Below, piece after piece: positions 15,359 to 23,909 of a DNA stretch of 64,000 bases. Both the position numbers and the translations under genes were made by a program. Every line of letters starts with the position of its first letter. Within the stretch, counting starts at the first letter, position 1. Origin of the DNA: Cupriavidus basilensis (GTDB lineage: Bacteria; Pseudomonadota; Gammaproteobacteria; Burkholderiales; Burkholderiaceae). Below the pieces are notes generated by a model. That model did not search any database, was not told where the DNA came from, and worked only from the letters and a program-made list of their open reading frames with translations. Location of the stretch: the NCBI RefSeq assembly GCF_000832305.1, contig NZ_CP010536.1:868001-932000 (forward strand). The letters run 5' to 3'.

Positions 15359-18300
15359 TCAGGCGTTGTCCACGGGTTGGGTCGGGCAACTCTCCAGGAA
15401 CAGTTCCAGCGGCATCGGCCGCCCGATCACATAGCCCTGGGCATAGTCCACACCGAGCGAGCGCAAGGCCTGCAGCGTTTCCTCGTCCTCCACGGATTCG
15501 GCCACGGTCAGCATGCCCAGGCGATGGCCGATGTCGTTGATCGAGCTGACGATCTCGCGGTCCACGGCGTTGCCGGCCAGGTGGCGGATAAAGCTCCCGT
15601 CGATCTTGAGATAGTCCACCGGAAACTGCTTGAGATAGGAGAACGACGACAAGCCGGCCCCGAAATCGTCCAGCGCCACGGTGCAGCCAGCGCTGCGCAT
15701 TTCGGTCACCAGGCGATTGGCCGCCGCCATGTTGTTGATCAGCGCGGTCTCGGTGATCTCCAGCTGGATGCGGCTGGCGGGCAGCACGGACTCGTGCAGC
15801 TCGGCGTGCAGGAACGGCAGCAGGAACGGCTCACCCAGCGAATTGGCCGACAGGTTGATGGCGACCGTGAGCCTGGGCACCGCGCTCAGTCGCTCGCCGA
15901 ATTCGTGCAGCACGTGGTGGATCACCCAGCGGTCCACGTGGCCCATCAGGTCATAGCGCTCGGCGGCGGGGATGAACGCGCCCGGCATCACCAGCTTGCC
16001 TTGCTCGTCGACCATGCGCACCAGGATCTCGATATGGCGCTCGGCCTGGTTGTGTCTCTGCAGCGCGTGGATCTCCTGGGCGAACAGGCGGAAGCGGTTA
16101 GCATCCAGCGCTGAGTGGATGCCGGCGGCAACCTGCAACTCCTGGTGGTGGCGCTGCGCATCGCTTTCGTCGCGCCGGTACACCGAGACGCGGCTGCGCC
16201 CGGCCGCCTTGGCGGCGTAGCAGGCTACGTCGGCGCGGCTCATCAGCTCGCCCATCGGCGGTGTTTCGTGGTCGATGGCGGTAATGCCGATGCTCGCGCC
16301 CACATCGTAGACCCGCCCTTCCCACGGGAAACGCTGGCCGCGGATGGCATCGATGATCTTCTGGCACACGCGCTCGGCGTGGTCCACCGTGCAGTCCATG
16401 AGCAGCAGCGCGAACTCGTCGCCGCCCAGGCGGGCGAGCAGGTCGTGCGGGCGCACGTGGTAGCGGATCACGTGGCCGAGCTCGCGCAGCAGCACGTCGC
16501 CCGCGGCGTGCCCGGCCGTGTCGTTGACGATCTTGAAGCGGTCCAGGTCGATGAAGCACAGCGCGTGATGCTGTTGCTGCATGCGCGCAGCGTCGCAGGC
16601 CTCGCGCAGCCGCTTCTCGAACCAGATGCGGTTGGGCAGGCCGGTGAGCGCATCGTGCGAGGCCGAATGGGCCAGCTCGCGCTGCAGCGCGCGGGCGCCG
16701 GTGATGTCCTGGAACACCAGCACCGCGCCGATGACCTCGCCGGTAGCCGTGCGCACCGGGGCTGCGGAGTCCTGCACGTCATGGCGGTCGCCGGTCAGGC
16801 TTTGCAGCACCGCGCCGTCCTGCAGGTAGACCGGGCGCAAGGTCAGCAGGCACTGTTCCACCGGGCTGGGGATCGGCGCGTTGGTATGCTCGTCGACGAT
16901 GCGGAAGATGGATTCGAGCGGCTGGCCGGCAGCTGCCTGCATGGTCCAGCCGGTGAGTTGCTCGGCGATCGGGTTCATGAAGGTGACGCCCATGCTGGCG
17001 TCGGTGCAGATCACCGCATCGCCGATGGAGCGCAGCGTGATATGCAGGCGTTCCTTTTCCTCGAACAGCGCCTCGGTGAGGCGGCGCTGTTCGGTGATGT
17101 CCCAGTTGGTGCCGATCATGGACACCGCGGTGCCATCGTCCTGGCGCAGCACCATTGCCATGGCCCGGATGTGGCGCACCGCGCCGTCGGGGCGCTGGAT
17201 GCGGTATTCGGTATCGAAGGTGCGCGTGCCGCGCACCGCCTCGCGCATCTCGGTGCTTGCCTGCTCGACATCCTCGGGGTGCACCATGGCCGTCCAGCGC
17301 TTGATGTCCGGCGCGCCCAGGGCGGGATCGATGCCGTGCAGCGCATGCATGCGCGCGTCCCACTCGATCGCGCCGCTGGCAACGTCCCATTCCCAGATGC
17401 CTACGCCGCCGGCTTCCACCGCCAGCTGGGTCCGGCGCGACAATGCCTCGAGCTTTTCCAGCGCGGTCTTGCGCTCGTCGATGTCCTCTACCTGCGAGAT
17501 GAAATGCAGCGGCTTGCCCGTGTTCTCGTCGTGCACCAGGGAGACGGCCAGCAAGGTCCAGCGATAGTGGCCGTCCTTGTGGCGGAAGCGCTTTTCTATC
17601 CGGTATGACTCGATCTCGCCGGCCAGCAGGCGCTCGACCTGGCGCAGGTCGGGGGCGAGATCGTCCGGGTGGGTGATGGCCGGGAAGGGCAGCTCCGCCA
17701 GCTCGGCGGCATCATAGCCGAACAGGTCGCAGATGGCGTGGTTGACCTGCAGCCAGCGGCCGTCCAGTCCCACCAGCGCCATGCCGATGGCCGAATGCTC
17801 CATCGCCTGGCGAAAGCGCCGCTCGCTGCCGCGCAACTCGCTGCGATCGCGCCGGTTCTGCTCCAGCAGGAAGGCGATGCAAGTCGGGAACACCATGATC
17901 AGCGTGGTCGACAACTGCACCGACTGCAGCAGGAACGGCTCGTTCGCGCCCAGCCCCAGCGCCACCGTGCCGCAGATGGCCAGTAGCGTCAGCAGGGCAG
18001 TGGCAAAGGGATTGGTCAGCAGCGCCGCCAGCACCAGCGGCAGCGCCATGACCACGAACGGCTCGTTGCTCTTGTATAGCGCCACGCCGCCCACCGCCAG
18101 GCTCAGCAGGAGCAGGCCGGCAACACGGGGCAGTTGCGCGCGGCGGAAGGTGTCCGCGAAACGCTCGCGGGTGATCGATACCATCAGCGGCAGCAACATG
18201 ACGATGCCCATCGAGTCCGCCGTCCACCAGGTCCACCAGACCGCGCCAAAGCTGCTGTGGTAGGCGGTGCTGATGGTGGCGGCGCCGATGGTGGCGCCCA

Positions 18301-18721
18301 CCGCTGGTCCCAGCGTGCCGGCCGCGCTCAGCGTCAGCGCGAAGCGCGCCAGCGGTCCCGGGCGGGCTAGCGTGGCGCCGCCGGTCATGGCGCGCACCAG
18401 CCATGCCGAGAAGGCAATCTCGACGACGTTGCCCAGCGCCAGCGCCAGCGCAATGCCGGGGCTATCGCCGATGGCCGCGTTGGCCGCCAAGCCTGCCGCC
18501 AGCATCCCCGCCAACTGCCAGAGCGCATCGCCGCTGCGCTGGTGCAGCAAGATGCCGAGGCCAAAAGCATTGGCCAGCCAGAGCATGGCCACGTTTCCCG
18601 GGTAGCGCGACACGGCCAGCCCGGCCAGGGCTAGCAGGAAGAAGGCGATGGCGCATAGCGACACGCGCTGCCAGCGCGGGTAGGTGATGGGCAAGGGGCG
18701 GACATCCAAATCTGGCGTCAT
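15359..18721 (-). CDS. Membrane MASE1-PAS-GGDEF-EAL cyclic-di-GMP protein
   Basis: A 1120-residue inner-membrane signalling protein. An N-terminal MASE1-type sensor has about eight to ten hydrophobic segments (residues 20-295). Three PAS/PAC modules follow (about 305-680; each ends in a DITE/DIDER-like motif before the next helix). The GGDEF domain is at about 690-850 with an intact LGGDEF active loop near 762. The EAL domain is at about 870-1115 with the signature changed to EIL (EILVRM, near 895), while the DDFGAG loop and KIDGSFI near 1018-1035 are kept. It could make and/or degrade cyclic-di-GMP. A cyclic-di-GMP link to the Tad and envelope clusters further on is possible but only an inference. 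Confidence 0.92.
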   Translation of the reverse strand: MTPDLDVRPLPITYPRWQRVSLCAIAFFLLALAGLAVSRYPGNVAMLWLANAFGLGILLHQRSGDALWQLAGMLAAGLAANAAIGDSPGIALALALGNVVEIAFSAWLVRAMTGGATLARPGPLARFALTLSAAGTLGPAVGATIGAATISTAYHSSFGAVWWTWWTADSMGIVMLLPLMVSITRERFADTFRRAQLPRVAGLLLLSLAVGGVALYKSNEPFVVMALPLVLAALLTNPFATALLTLLAICGTVALGLGANEPFLLQSVQLSTTLIMVFPTCIAFLLEQNRRDRSELRGSERRFRQAMEHSAIGMALVGLDGRWLQVNHAICDLFGYDAAELAELPFPAITHPDDLAPDLRQVERLLAGEIESYRIEKRFRHKDGHYRWTLLAVSLVHDENTGKPLHFISQVEDIDERKTALEKLEALSRRTQLAVEAGGVGIWEWDVASGAIEWDARMHALHGIDPALGAPDIKRWTAMVHPEDVEQASTEMREAVRGTRTFDTEYRIQRPDGAVRHIRAMAMVLRQDDGTAVSMIGTNWDITEQRRLTEALFEEKERLHITLRSIGDAVICTDASMGVTFMNPIAEQLTGWTMQAAAGQPLESIFRIVDEHTNAPIPSPVEQCLLTLRPVYLQDGAVLQSLTGDRHDVQDSAAPVRTATGEVIGAVLVFQDITGARALQRELAHSASHDALTGLPNRIWFEKRLREACDAARMQQQHHALCFIDLDRFKIVNDTAGHAAGDVLLRELGHVIRYHVRPHDLLARLGGDEFALLLMDCTVDHAERVCQKIIDAIRGQRFPWEGRVYDVGASIGITAIDHETPPMGELMSRADVACYAAKAAGRSRVSVYRRDESDAQRHHQELQVAAGIHSALDANRFRLFAQEIHALQRHNQAERHIEILVRMVDEQGKLVMPGAFIPAAERYDLMGHVDRWVIHHVLHEFGERLSAVPRLTVAINLSANSLGEPFLLPFLHAELHESVLPASRIQLEITETALINNMAAANRLVTEMRSAGCTVALDDFGAGLSSFSYLKQFPVDYLKIDGSFIRHLAGNAVDREIVSSINDIGHRLGMLTVAESVEDEETLQALRSLGVDYAQGYVIGRPMPLELFLESCPTQPVDNA

Positions 18722-19352
18722 GTGGCGTCAGCCTGAAGCTGCGTTCTCGAAAATGAGGCGATGGGCGGGCGTCGGGCAGGTTGCACGCACGGCCCAGCTT
18801 AATGGATCAATATAGCGGCGATGCGCCGCAAGCACGAGGCGATAAGCCCCGGTGTGTTCCCGCTATTCGGACTAGCGCCGGACGCCGTTTTGGGGTAGGC
18901 GAGCGGCCGGCGGCAAGCCGGAACTGGCCCTGGCGGCCACTCTGCCGCCAGGGCGGACAGGCGCGCTGCCGTTCCAGGCATACAGGCGTTTCAGGCATAT
19001 CCCCGCCGAGGAGGGGTATTGGCGAGGCTATCGGACCAGCGCGAAGCGCGTCGGCATCATCCGCGATAGGGGCGCCTTGGGCGCGCGGTGATTGCCGGCA
19101 CCTGGGCCGAGTCTGCCAGCTGCGCAGGCCCGCTCATGCGCGCCGGAAGGCATGGCCTGAGGCCGCCCGGGCGCGGTGCTCGGTACCGCACGCGATGGCC
19201 CTTTTTGCACTATGCTCTGAAGGTTGTACGGCGTGCGCAACGCGGCTGGGGCGCACGCTGCTGACTGGCCGCCGGCGGCGCGGCGCGGCGGATCGAACCG
19301 CTGCACCATGCCGGGGCGGACCAGGGCACACAGACCCAAGGAGCTCCCCCCC
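18722..19352. other. Divergent intergenic region with an 11-bp hairpin
   Basis: 631 bp between the divergent cyclic-di-GMP gene and the molybdenum hydroxylase operon. No credible gene was seen. A perfect 11-bp stem with a 6-base loop (18927-18937 with 18944-18954) is the most visible structure; without a T run it may be an operator or RNA element. Confidence 0.5.
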
Positions 19353-19811
19353 ATGACCACGCTAGATATCAACGGCAAGCCGTTGCAGGTAGACGTTGAT
19401 CCTTCCACGCCCCTGCTGTGGGCGTTACGCGACAGCCTTGGCATGACCGGCACCAAGTTCGGCTGCGGCATGGCCGCATGCGGTGCGTGCACCGTGCATG
19501 TGAACGGCCAGGCCACGCGCAGTTGCGTGATGCCGATTTCGGCGGCGCAAGGCGCGCGCATCACCACCATCGAAGGCGTCACCGGCGACAAGGTTGGCCG
19601 TGCTGTGCTCGACGCCTGGATCAAGCACGACGTGGCGCAGTGCGGCTATTGCCAGAACGGCCAGGTGATGAGCGCCGTCGGGCTCTTGCGCAGCAAGAAG
19701 CACCCGAGCGATGCCGACATCGACCAGGCCATGGCCGGCAACCTGTGCCGCTGCGGCACCTACCAGCGCATCCGCGCGGCCATCAAGGACGCGGCGCGCG
19801 CGCTGGCTTAA
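19353..19811 (+). CDS. iorA: Isoquinoline 1-oxidoreductase-type alpha subunit (two [2Fe-2S] clusters)
   Basis: Small iron-sulfur subunit of a xanthine-oxidase-family molybdenum hydroxylase, 152 residues. The plant-ferredoxin-like cluster uses C38, C43, C46 and C58 ([15 protein letters not shown]). The second cluster uses C97, C100, C132 and C134 (QCGYCQNGQ and [10 protein letters not shown]). It passes electrons from the molybdenum site of the large subunit encoded next. The start at 19353 follows AAGGAG and matches the family start; the longer frame upstream is not family sequence. There is no FAD subunit gene in the operon, as usual for the Ior-type two-subunit enzymes. The substrate may be an aldehyde or N-heterocycle. 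Confidence 0.9.
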   Translation: MTTLDINGKPLQVDVDPSTPLLWALRDSLGMTGTKFGCGMAACGACTVHVNGQATRSCVMPISAAQGARITTIEGVTGDKVGRAVLDAWIKHDVAQCGYCQNGQVMSAVGLLRSKKHPSDADIDQAMAGNLCRCGTYQRIRAAIKDAARALA

Positions 19812-19823
19812 GGGGACGACACC

Positions 19824-22067
19824 ATGCGAATCAGATACCTCGAAGCACTGGCCGGCGGCAACCGCGGGCACGCGCACGCCGGCGGCGCCGCCGCGCTGGA
19901 CCGCCGCAGTTTTCTCAAGCTGACCGGCTTTGCCGGTGGCGGCTTGGCGCTCGGCATCCTGCCAGCCCAGGCCGCGCTGGCGCAGGAGGGCGCGGCGCCC
20001 AAGGCCCCGCCTTCACCGCCGCAGGCGTTCCTGCTGATCGCGCCGGACAACACCGTCACGGTGGCGGTCAACCGGCTCGAATTCGGCCAGGGCGTGCATA
20101 CGGCGCTGCCCATGGCACTGGCCGAAGAGCTCGACGTGGACTGGCGCAACGTGCGCGCCACGCTGGCGCCCGCCGGCGATGCGTACAAGGATCCCGCCTT
20201 TGGCATGCAGATGACCGGTGGCTCCACCGCGCTCAACCACTCCTTCCAGCAGTACCGCGAGCTGGGCGCGCGCGCCCGCGCCATGCTGGTTGCCGCCGCG
20301 GCCACGCAGTGGCAGGTCGATCCGTCGAGCTGCCAGGTGGCGCTGGGCGTGGTCACCGCCGGCAGCCATCGCGCCACCTTTGGCGAGCTGGCGCAGGCCG
20401 CCATGGCGCTGCCGGTGCCGCAGCAGGTAACGCTCAAGAACCCGGCGCAGTTCAAGCTCATCGGCAAGCCCACGCGCCGGCTGGACGCGCGCGGCAAGCT
20501 GGAGGCCACCACCGCCTTCGGTATCGACGTGCACCTCAAGAACATGGTGGTGGCCGTGGTGGCACGCCCGCCGCGCTTTGGCGGCAAGGTGAAATCCTTC
20601 AACGCCGACAAGGCGCGCGCGATCAAGGGCGTGGCCGACGTGATGCTGGTCCCGGTGGATCGCGGCGGCACCGGCGTGGCGGTGGTGGCCAATGGCTACT
20701 GGCCGGCCAAGCAGGCGCGCGACGCGCTGGAGATCGTGTGGGAAGACAGTGGCTCCAGCGTCTCCACCAAGGACTTGTTCGCGCAATACAGGACGCTGGC
20801 CGCGCAACCCGGCACGGTGGCGCTGCAGGCTGACATGGGCGCCATGTCCGGCGCTGCGCGCACCATCTCGGCGGACTACGAGTTTCCCTATCTTGCGCAT
20901 GCGCCGATGGAGCCGCTGAACTGCACCTTGCAGGCCGAGGTGTCGGGCAAGGCGGTGCAGAGCGTGAAGGTATGGGTGGGCTCGCAGTTCCAGACCGTGG
21001 ACCAGGCCGCCATCGGGCGCGTGCTCGGGCTGGCGCCGGCCAAGGTCACGCTCAACACCATGATGGCGGGCGGCGGCTTCGGCCGGCGTGCCGTGCCCAC
21101 CTCCGACTACCTGGTCGAAGCGGCCAACGTGCTGCTGGCCTGGGTCAAGAACGGGCATGACGAACCGCTCAAGGTGATGTGGAGCCGCGAGGACGATATT
21201 CGCGGCGGCTACTACCGGCCGCTGCATGTGCACCGCGCGCGCATCGGCACCGATGCGAAGGGGCAGGTGCTCGGCTGGCAGCATACCGTGGTCGGGCAGT
21301 CCATCCTCTCCGGCACGCCGTTCGAGGCATTCATGGTCAAGGGCGGCGTGGACTCGACCATGGTCGAAGGCCTGGTTGAGAACGACTATGGCTTCCCGCT
21401 GCAACTATCGGTGCATCACCCGCAGGTGGCGGTGCCGGTGCTGTGGTGGCGCTCGGTTGGCAACACGCACACCGCCTTCGTCAAGGAAACGCTGGTCGAC
21501 GAAGTGGCCGTCAATGCCAGGCAGGATCCGGTGGCGTACCGCCTTGCGCGTCTGGACGCGGGCAAGCACGCGCGCCATCGCGCGGCGTTGCAGCTGGCGG
21601 TGGACAAGTCCGGCTACGGCAAGCGCAAGCTGCCCAAGGGGCAGGCCTGGGGCGTGGCGGTGCACGAGTCATTCGGCACGGTGGTGGCCTATGTGGTGGA
21701 GGTGTCGCTGGTGAAAAACGAGCCGCATGTGCATCGCGTGACGGCCGGGGTGCATGCCAACCGCGTGGTCAATCCGATGTCGGCCGAGGCGCAGGTGCAG
21801 GGTGCATGCGTGTTCGGGCTGGCGATGACGCGGCCGGGCTTTGCCATCGAGATCGAAAATGGCGCGGTGAAGAATAGCAACTTCCCCGACTATCCGCCGC
21901 CGCGCATCACCGATGCGCCGGTGGTAGACGTGTTCTTCGTGCCCTCCGAGGATCCGCCCACCGGGCTGGGCGAGCCGGGCGTGCCAGCCATCGCGCCAGC
22001 GGTGGCCAACGCGCTGTTCACGCTCACCGGCAAGCGCCAGCGGCAGTTGCCGTTCGTGCTCGCCTGA
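19824..22067 (+). CDS. iorB: Isoquinoline 1-oxidoreductase-type beta subunit, Tat-exported molybdopterin-binding subunit
   Basis: Large catalytic subunit of 747 residues. A twin-arginine signal is visible (DRRSFLKLTGFAGGG, residues 27-40, followed by a hydrophobic stretch to AQA at 48-50), so the enzyme is probably periplasmic. Molybdopterin-domain sequences include FLLIAPDNTVTVAVNRLEFGQG, YEFPYLAHAPMEPLNC, MMAGGGFGRRAVP and the C-terminal GLGEPGVPAIAPAVANAL with the likely catalytic glutamate. It starts 12 bases after iorA, so the two are co-transcribed. Likely hydroxylates an aldehyde or heteroaromatic; cytochrome acceptors are not encoded nearby. Family assignment is strong, substrate unknown. 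Confidence 0.9.
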   Translation: MRIRYLEALAGGNRGHAHAGGAAALDRRSFLKLTGFAGGGLALGILPAQAALAQEGAAPKAPPSPPQAFLLIAPDNTVTVAVNRLEFGQGVHTALPMALAEELDVDWRNVRATLAPAGDAYKDPAFGMQMTGGSTALNHSFQQYRELGARARAMLVAAAATQWQVDPSSCQVALGVVTAGSHRATFGELAQAAMALPVPQQVTLKNPAQFKLIGKPTRRLDARGKLEATTAFGIDVHLKNMVVAVVARPPRFGGKVKSFNADKARAIKGVADVMLVPVDRGGTGVAVVANGYWPAKQARDALEIVWEDSGSSVSTKDLFAQYRTLAAQPGTVALQADMGAMSGAARTISADYEFPYLAHAPMEPLNCTLQAEVSGKAVQSVKVWVGSQFQTVDQAAIGRVLGLAPAKVTLNTMMAGGGFGRRAVPTSDYLVEAANVLLAWVKNGHDEPLKVMWSREDDIRGGYYRPLHVHRARIGTDAKGQVLGWQHTVVGQSILSGTPFEAFMVKGGVDSTMVEGLVENDYGFPLQLSVHHPQVAVPVLWWRSVGNTHTAFVKETLVDEVAVNARQDPVAYRLARLDAGKHARHRAALQLAVDKSGYGKRKLPKGQAWGVAVHESFGTVVAYVVEVSLVKNEPHVHRVTAGVHANRVVNPMSAEAQVQGACVFGLAMTRPGFAIEIENGAVKNSNFPDYPPPRITDAPVVDVFFVPSEDPPTGLGEPGVPAIAPAVANALFTLTGKRQRQLPFVLA

Positions 22068-22081
22068 GCCCGGGTACCGGA

Positions 22082-22109
22082 CTCAGGGCTCAGGGCTCAG
22101 GGCTCAGGG
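22082..22109. repeat. Four tandem copies of a 7-bp unit (CTCAGGG)
   Basis: CTCAGGG is repeated four times without interruption between the convergent iorB and anti-sigma stops; the last copy overlaps the end of the anti-sigma frame. Confidence 0.8.
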
Positions 22110-22985
22110 CGCGCGGTTGTCGCCGGCCGCGCGCCAGGCTTGCGTGAAGCGCAGCAGGTCGTCGGCCGAGGCATCGGTGATGGCCGCGTAGCGCATGCCG
22201 TCCGACTCCCAGATTGCCAGCTCGTAGCCTTGGCGTGCCTCGATCTGCGGCGGCGCCTGGCTGCGGCCGGGGCTGGCGGCTGGCTTGCCGTCCGGCTTGT
22301 CCGTCGTGCGCGATGGCAGCACGAACACATCGATGGGGTGCTGGTTGCGGCGGTAGACCAGCACCGCCACTGTCCGCCCATGCACGTAATCGAGCCGCCC
22401 CCCGACCAGCGGGAACCCTTGCGGCGCGAGTTCCCGTACCGACGGCGCGTAGTCGATCCGGCCATTGAACCAGGGTTTGACGGTGTGGCGATCCGACGAG
22501 GCGACATCGATCGAGTGCCCCGAGATCAGCGCGCGCACATGGCTGCTCACCATCTCGCCTTCCACTGTCGGCCCGGAGCCATCGCTCAGCGCGTACTGGA
22601 CCATGCCGAAGCCAAGCGTCGCCACCGTCAGCGCGGCCATGGCGGCATTGGCGGCGGGACCCCACTCGAAATAGCGCCGCATCCGTTGCCACCATGCGCC
22701 ACCGTTGCCGGCTGGCGCCGCCGCAGCGCCGGAGCCAGCCGCCTGTGGCGCTGGCGTGGCCTGGGCTGCGTCCAGTGCCGCGGTCAGCCGCGCGCGCAGG
22801 GCCGGCCCTGCGCGGTGGTAGGGCGCATGCGCGCGCAATACCGTGCGCAGTTCGCGCAGGTGGGCGAGCTGCGCCGTGCAGGCCGTACATTGCGCCAGGT
22901 GCTGCTCAAGGCGCAAGGCATCGCCCGCTCCGAGTTCACCGTCAGCACTGGCCTGCAGCAGCAGGCGGGCGTCATTGCAGTTCAT
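22104..22985 (-). CDS. Transmembrane anti-sigma factor with zinc-finger (HC2-type) domain
   Basis: A 293-residue inner-membrane anti-sigma factor. The cytoplasmic N-terminus has the ZAS zinc motif (C3, H29, C33, C36 in EQHLAQCTAC). A single hydrophobic segment near residues 113-130 (AAMAALTVATLGFGMVQYAL) follows a Pro/Ala linker. The rest is a periplasmic sensor domain. It should hold the ECF sigma factor, whose gene overlaps its start by 14 bp. The signal is unknown; the co-regulated metallophosphoesterase and cupredoxin suggest a periplasmic redox or metal-related stress. The C-terminus is low in recognisable sequence. Confidence 0.88.
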   Translation of the reverse strand: MNCNDARLLLQASADGELGAGDALRLEQHLAQCTACTAQLAHLRELRTVLRAHAPYHRAGPALRARLTAALDAAQATPAPQAAGSGAAAAPAGNGGAWWQRMRRYFEWGPAANAAMAALTVATLGFGMVQYALSDGSGPTVEGEMVSSHVRALISGHSIDVASSDRHTVKPWFNGRIDYAPSVRELAPQGFPLVGGRLDYVHGRTVAVLVYRRNQHPIDVFVLPSRTTDKPDGKPAASPGRSQAPPQIEARQGYELAIWESDGMRYAAITDASADDLLRFTQAWRAAGDNRAP

Positions 22986-23670
22986 GGCCTGTCTCCCCAG
23001 CAGGTTGCGGCGGCGTGGCGTGGATGGCGGTTGCCGCGGCGGCCCTGTCCGTTACCGGTGCGGTGGACAGGGTGCCTGCCGCGCCAAGGTCGGCGCCGCC
23101 CCGGGTGCCAAGGCCGCGCGTGCCCTCCGCGCGCAAGGCCAGCACCGCCGCCGCCAGCAGCTTGCGCGCGCGTGCCAGCCGCGACATCACGGTACCCAGC
23201 GGGATTTGCGCGATGACCGCGATATCGCGATAGGGCAGATCCTCCAGCTCACGCAGCACCAGTACTTCCCGAAAGGCCAGCGGCAGCCGCTCCAGCGCCA
23301 GATGCAGCAGCCGGACATCCTCGGCGCGCAACAGCCATTGCTCAGGGCTATCGCCGTGGCCATCCTGCCAGCCGGGCAGCGGCTCGCCATCGAAATGCGC
23401 GTCGTCGTAGCCCGCGCTCTCGGCCTGGCCCGGCTGATGCCGCTTGCGCCAGGTGGTGAACCACGTGTTGCGCACGATCGCCAGCAGCCACGCGCGTGGC
23501 TGGTCGCCCCGGAAACTGTCAAAAAAACAGAAAGCCCGCAGGCAGGCTTCCTGCACCACGTCATCCGCCTCCGCGGGGCTGCCCGACAGCCAGCGGGCCA
23601 GGTTGTAGGCGGCGTCGAGGTGCGGAAGTACCAGATCGTCGAAACGGCGGCGCTGGTCGGCAGCGTTCAC
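22972..23670 (-). CDS. ECF RNA polymerase sigma factor
   Basis: Extracytoplasmic-function sigma factor, 232 residues from the GTG at 23670. Region 2 runs from FDDLVLPHLDAAYNLARWL to AWLLAIVRNTWFTTWRK (about 10-75) and region 4 from LHLALERLPLAFREVLVLRELE to GTVMSRLARARKLL (about 120-175). The C-terminal 50 residues are Ala/Gly-rich. AAAGGAG stands just before the GTG. An ATG at 23706 is an alternative, but the ATG at 23757 can be excluded because it lies between the -35 and -10 elements of the predicted promoter. The same promoter motif drives the divergent operon, which implies autoregulation. Confidence 0.9.
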   Translation of the reverse strand: MNAADQRRRFDDLVLPHLDAAYNLARWLSGSPAEADDVVQEACLRAFCFFDSFRGDQPRAWLLAIVRNTWFTTWRKRHQPGQAESAGYDDAHFDGEPLPGWQDGHGDSPEQWLLRAEDVRLLHLALERLPLAFREVLVLRELEDLPYRDIAVIAQIPLGTVMSRLARARKLLAAAVLALRAEGTRGLGTRGGADLGAAGTLSTAPVTDRAAAATAIHATPPQPAGETGHELQ

Positions 23671-23742
23671 GTCACTCCTTTGGCTCGGTGCCCGGGTTGG
23701 ACGCATCGCGCGCCATCCCCGTTCATTCCGTCTGTGCCGCGT

Positions 23743-23770
23743 ATACCGGGAATGCATTGAGTTTATTCCC
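23743..23770 (-). promoter_or_regulatory. ECF-type promoter of the sigma/anti-sigma operon
   Basis: On the minus strand: GGGAATAAAC, then 12 bases, then CGGTAT. The -35 and -10 elements and the spacing are identical to those of the promoter reading the other way at 23811-23838. It sits about 73 bp upstream of the GTG start. Confidence 0.8.
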
Positions 23771-23810
23771 GAATCTCACCGCCACCGCGTAAAAAAAATT
23801 CGCCGGCAAC

Positions 23811-23838
23811 GGGAATAAACACGCCTGCGCGCCGGTAT
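23811..23838 (+). promoter_or_regulatory. ECF-type promoter of the metallophosphoesterase-cupredoxin operon
   Basis: GGGAATAAAC-N12-CGGTAT, the same elements and spacing as the divergent sigma-factor promoter. It is about 70 bp upstream of the metallophosphoesterase start. Confidence 0.8.
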
Positions 23839-23862
23839 GACAGGCAGGTCCCCAGCAACCTG

Positions 23863-23895
23863 ATCAATCCGATCGATGCGATCGATCCGATCAAC
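23863..23895 (+). repeat. 9-bp imperfect tandem repeats in the metallophosphoesterase leader
   Basis: ATCAATCCG, ATCGATGCG, ATCGATCCG and ATCAACAG follow one another between the promoter and the Shine-Dalgarno. GATC is repeated within them. Confidence 0.6.
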
Positions 23896-23909
23896 AGATG
23901 GAGCTCAAT

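Noticed and set aside
22082..22109. Tandem CTCAGGG repeat as a CRISPR or origin-like array
   Set aside because: Only four 7-bp copies without spacers, between two convergent stops; a simple sequence repeat explains it.
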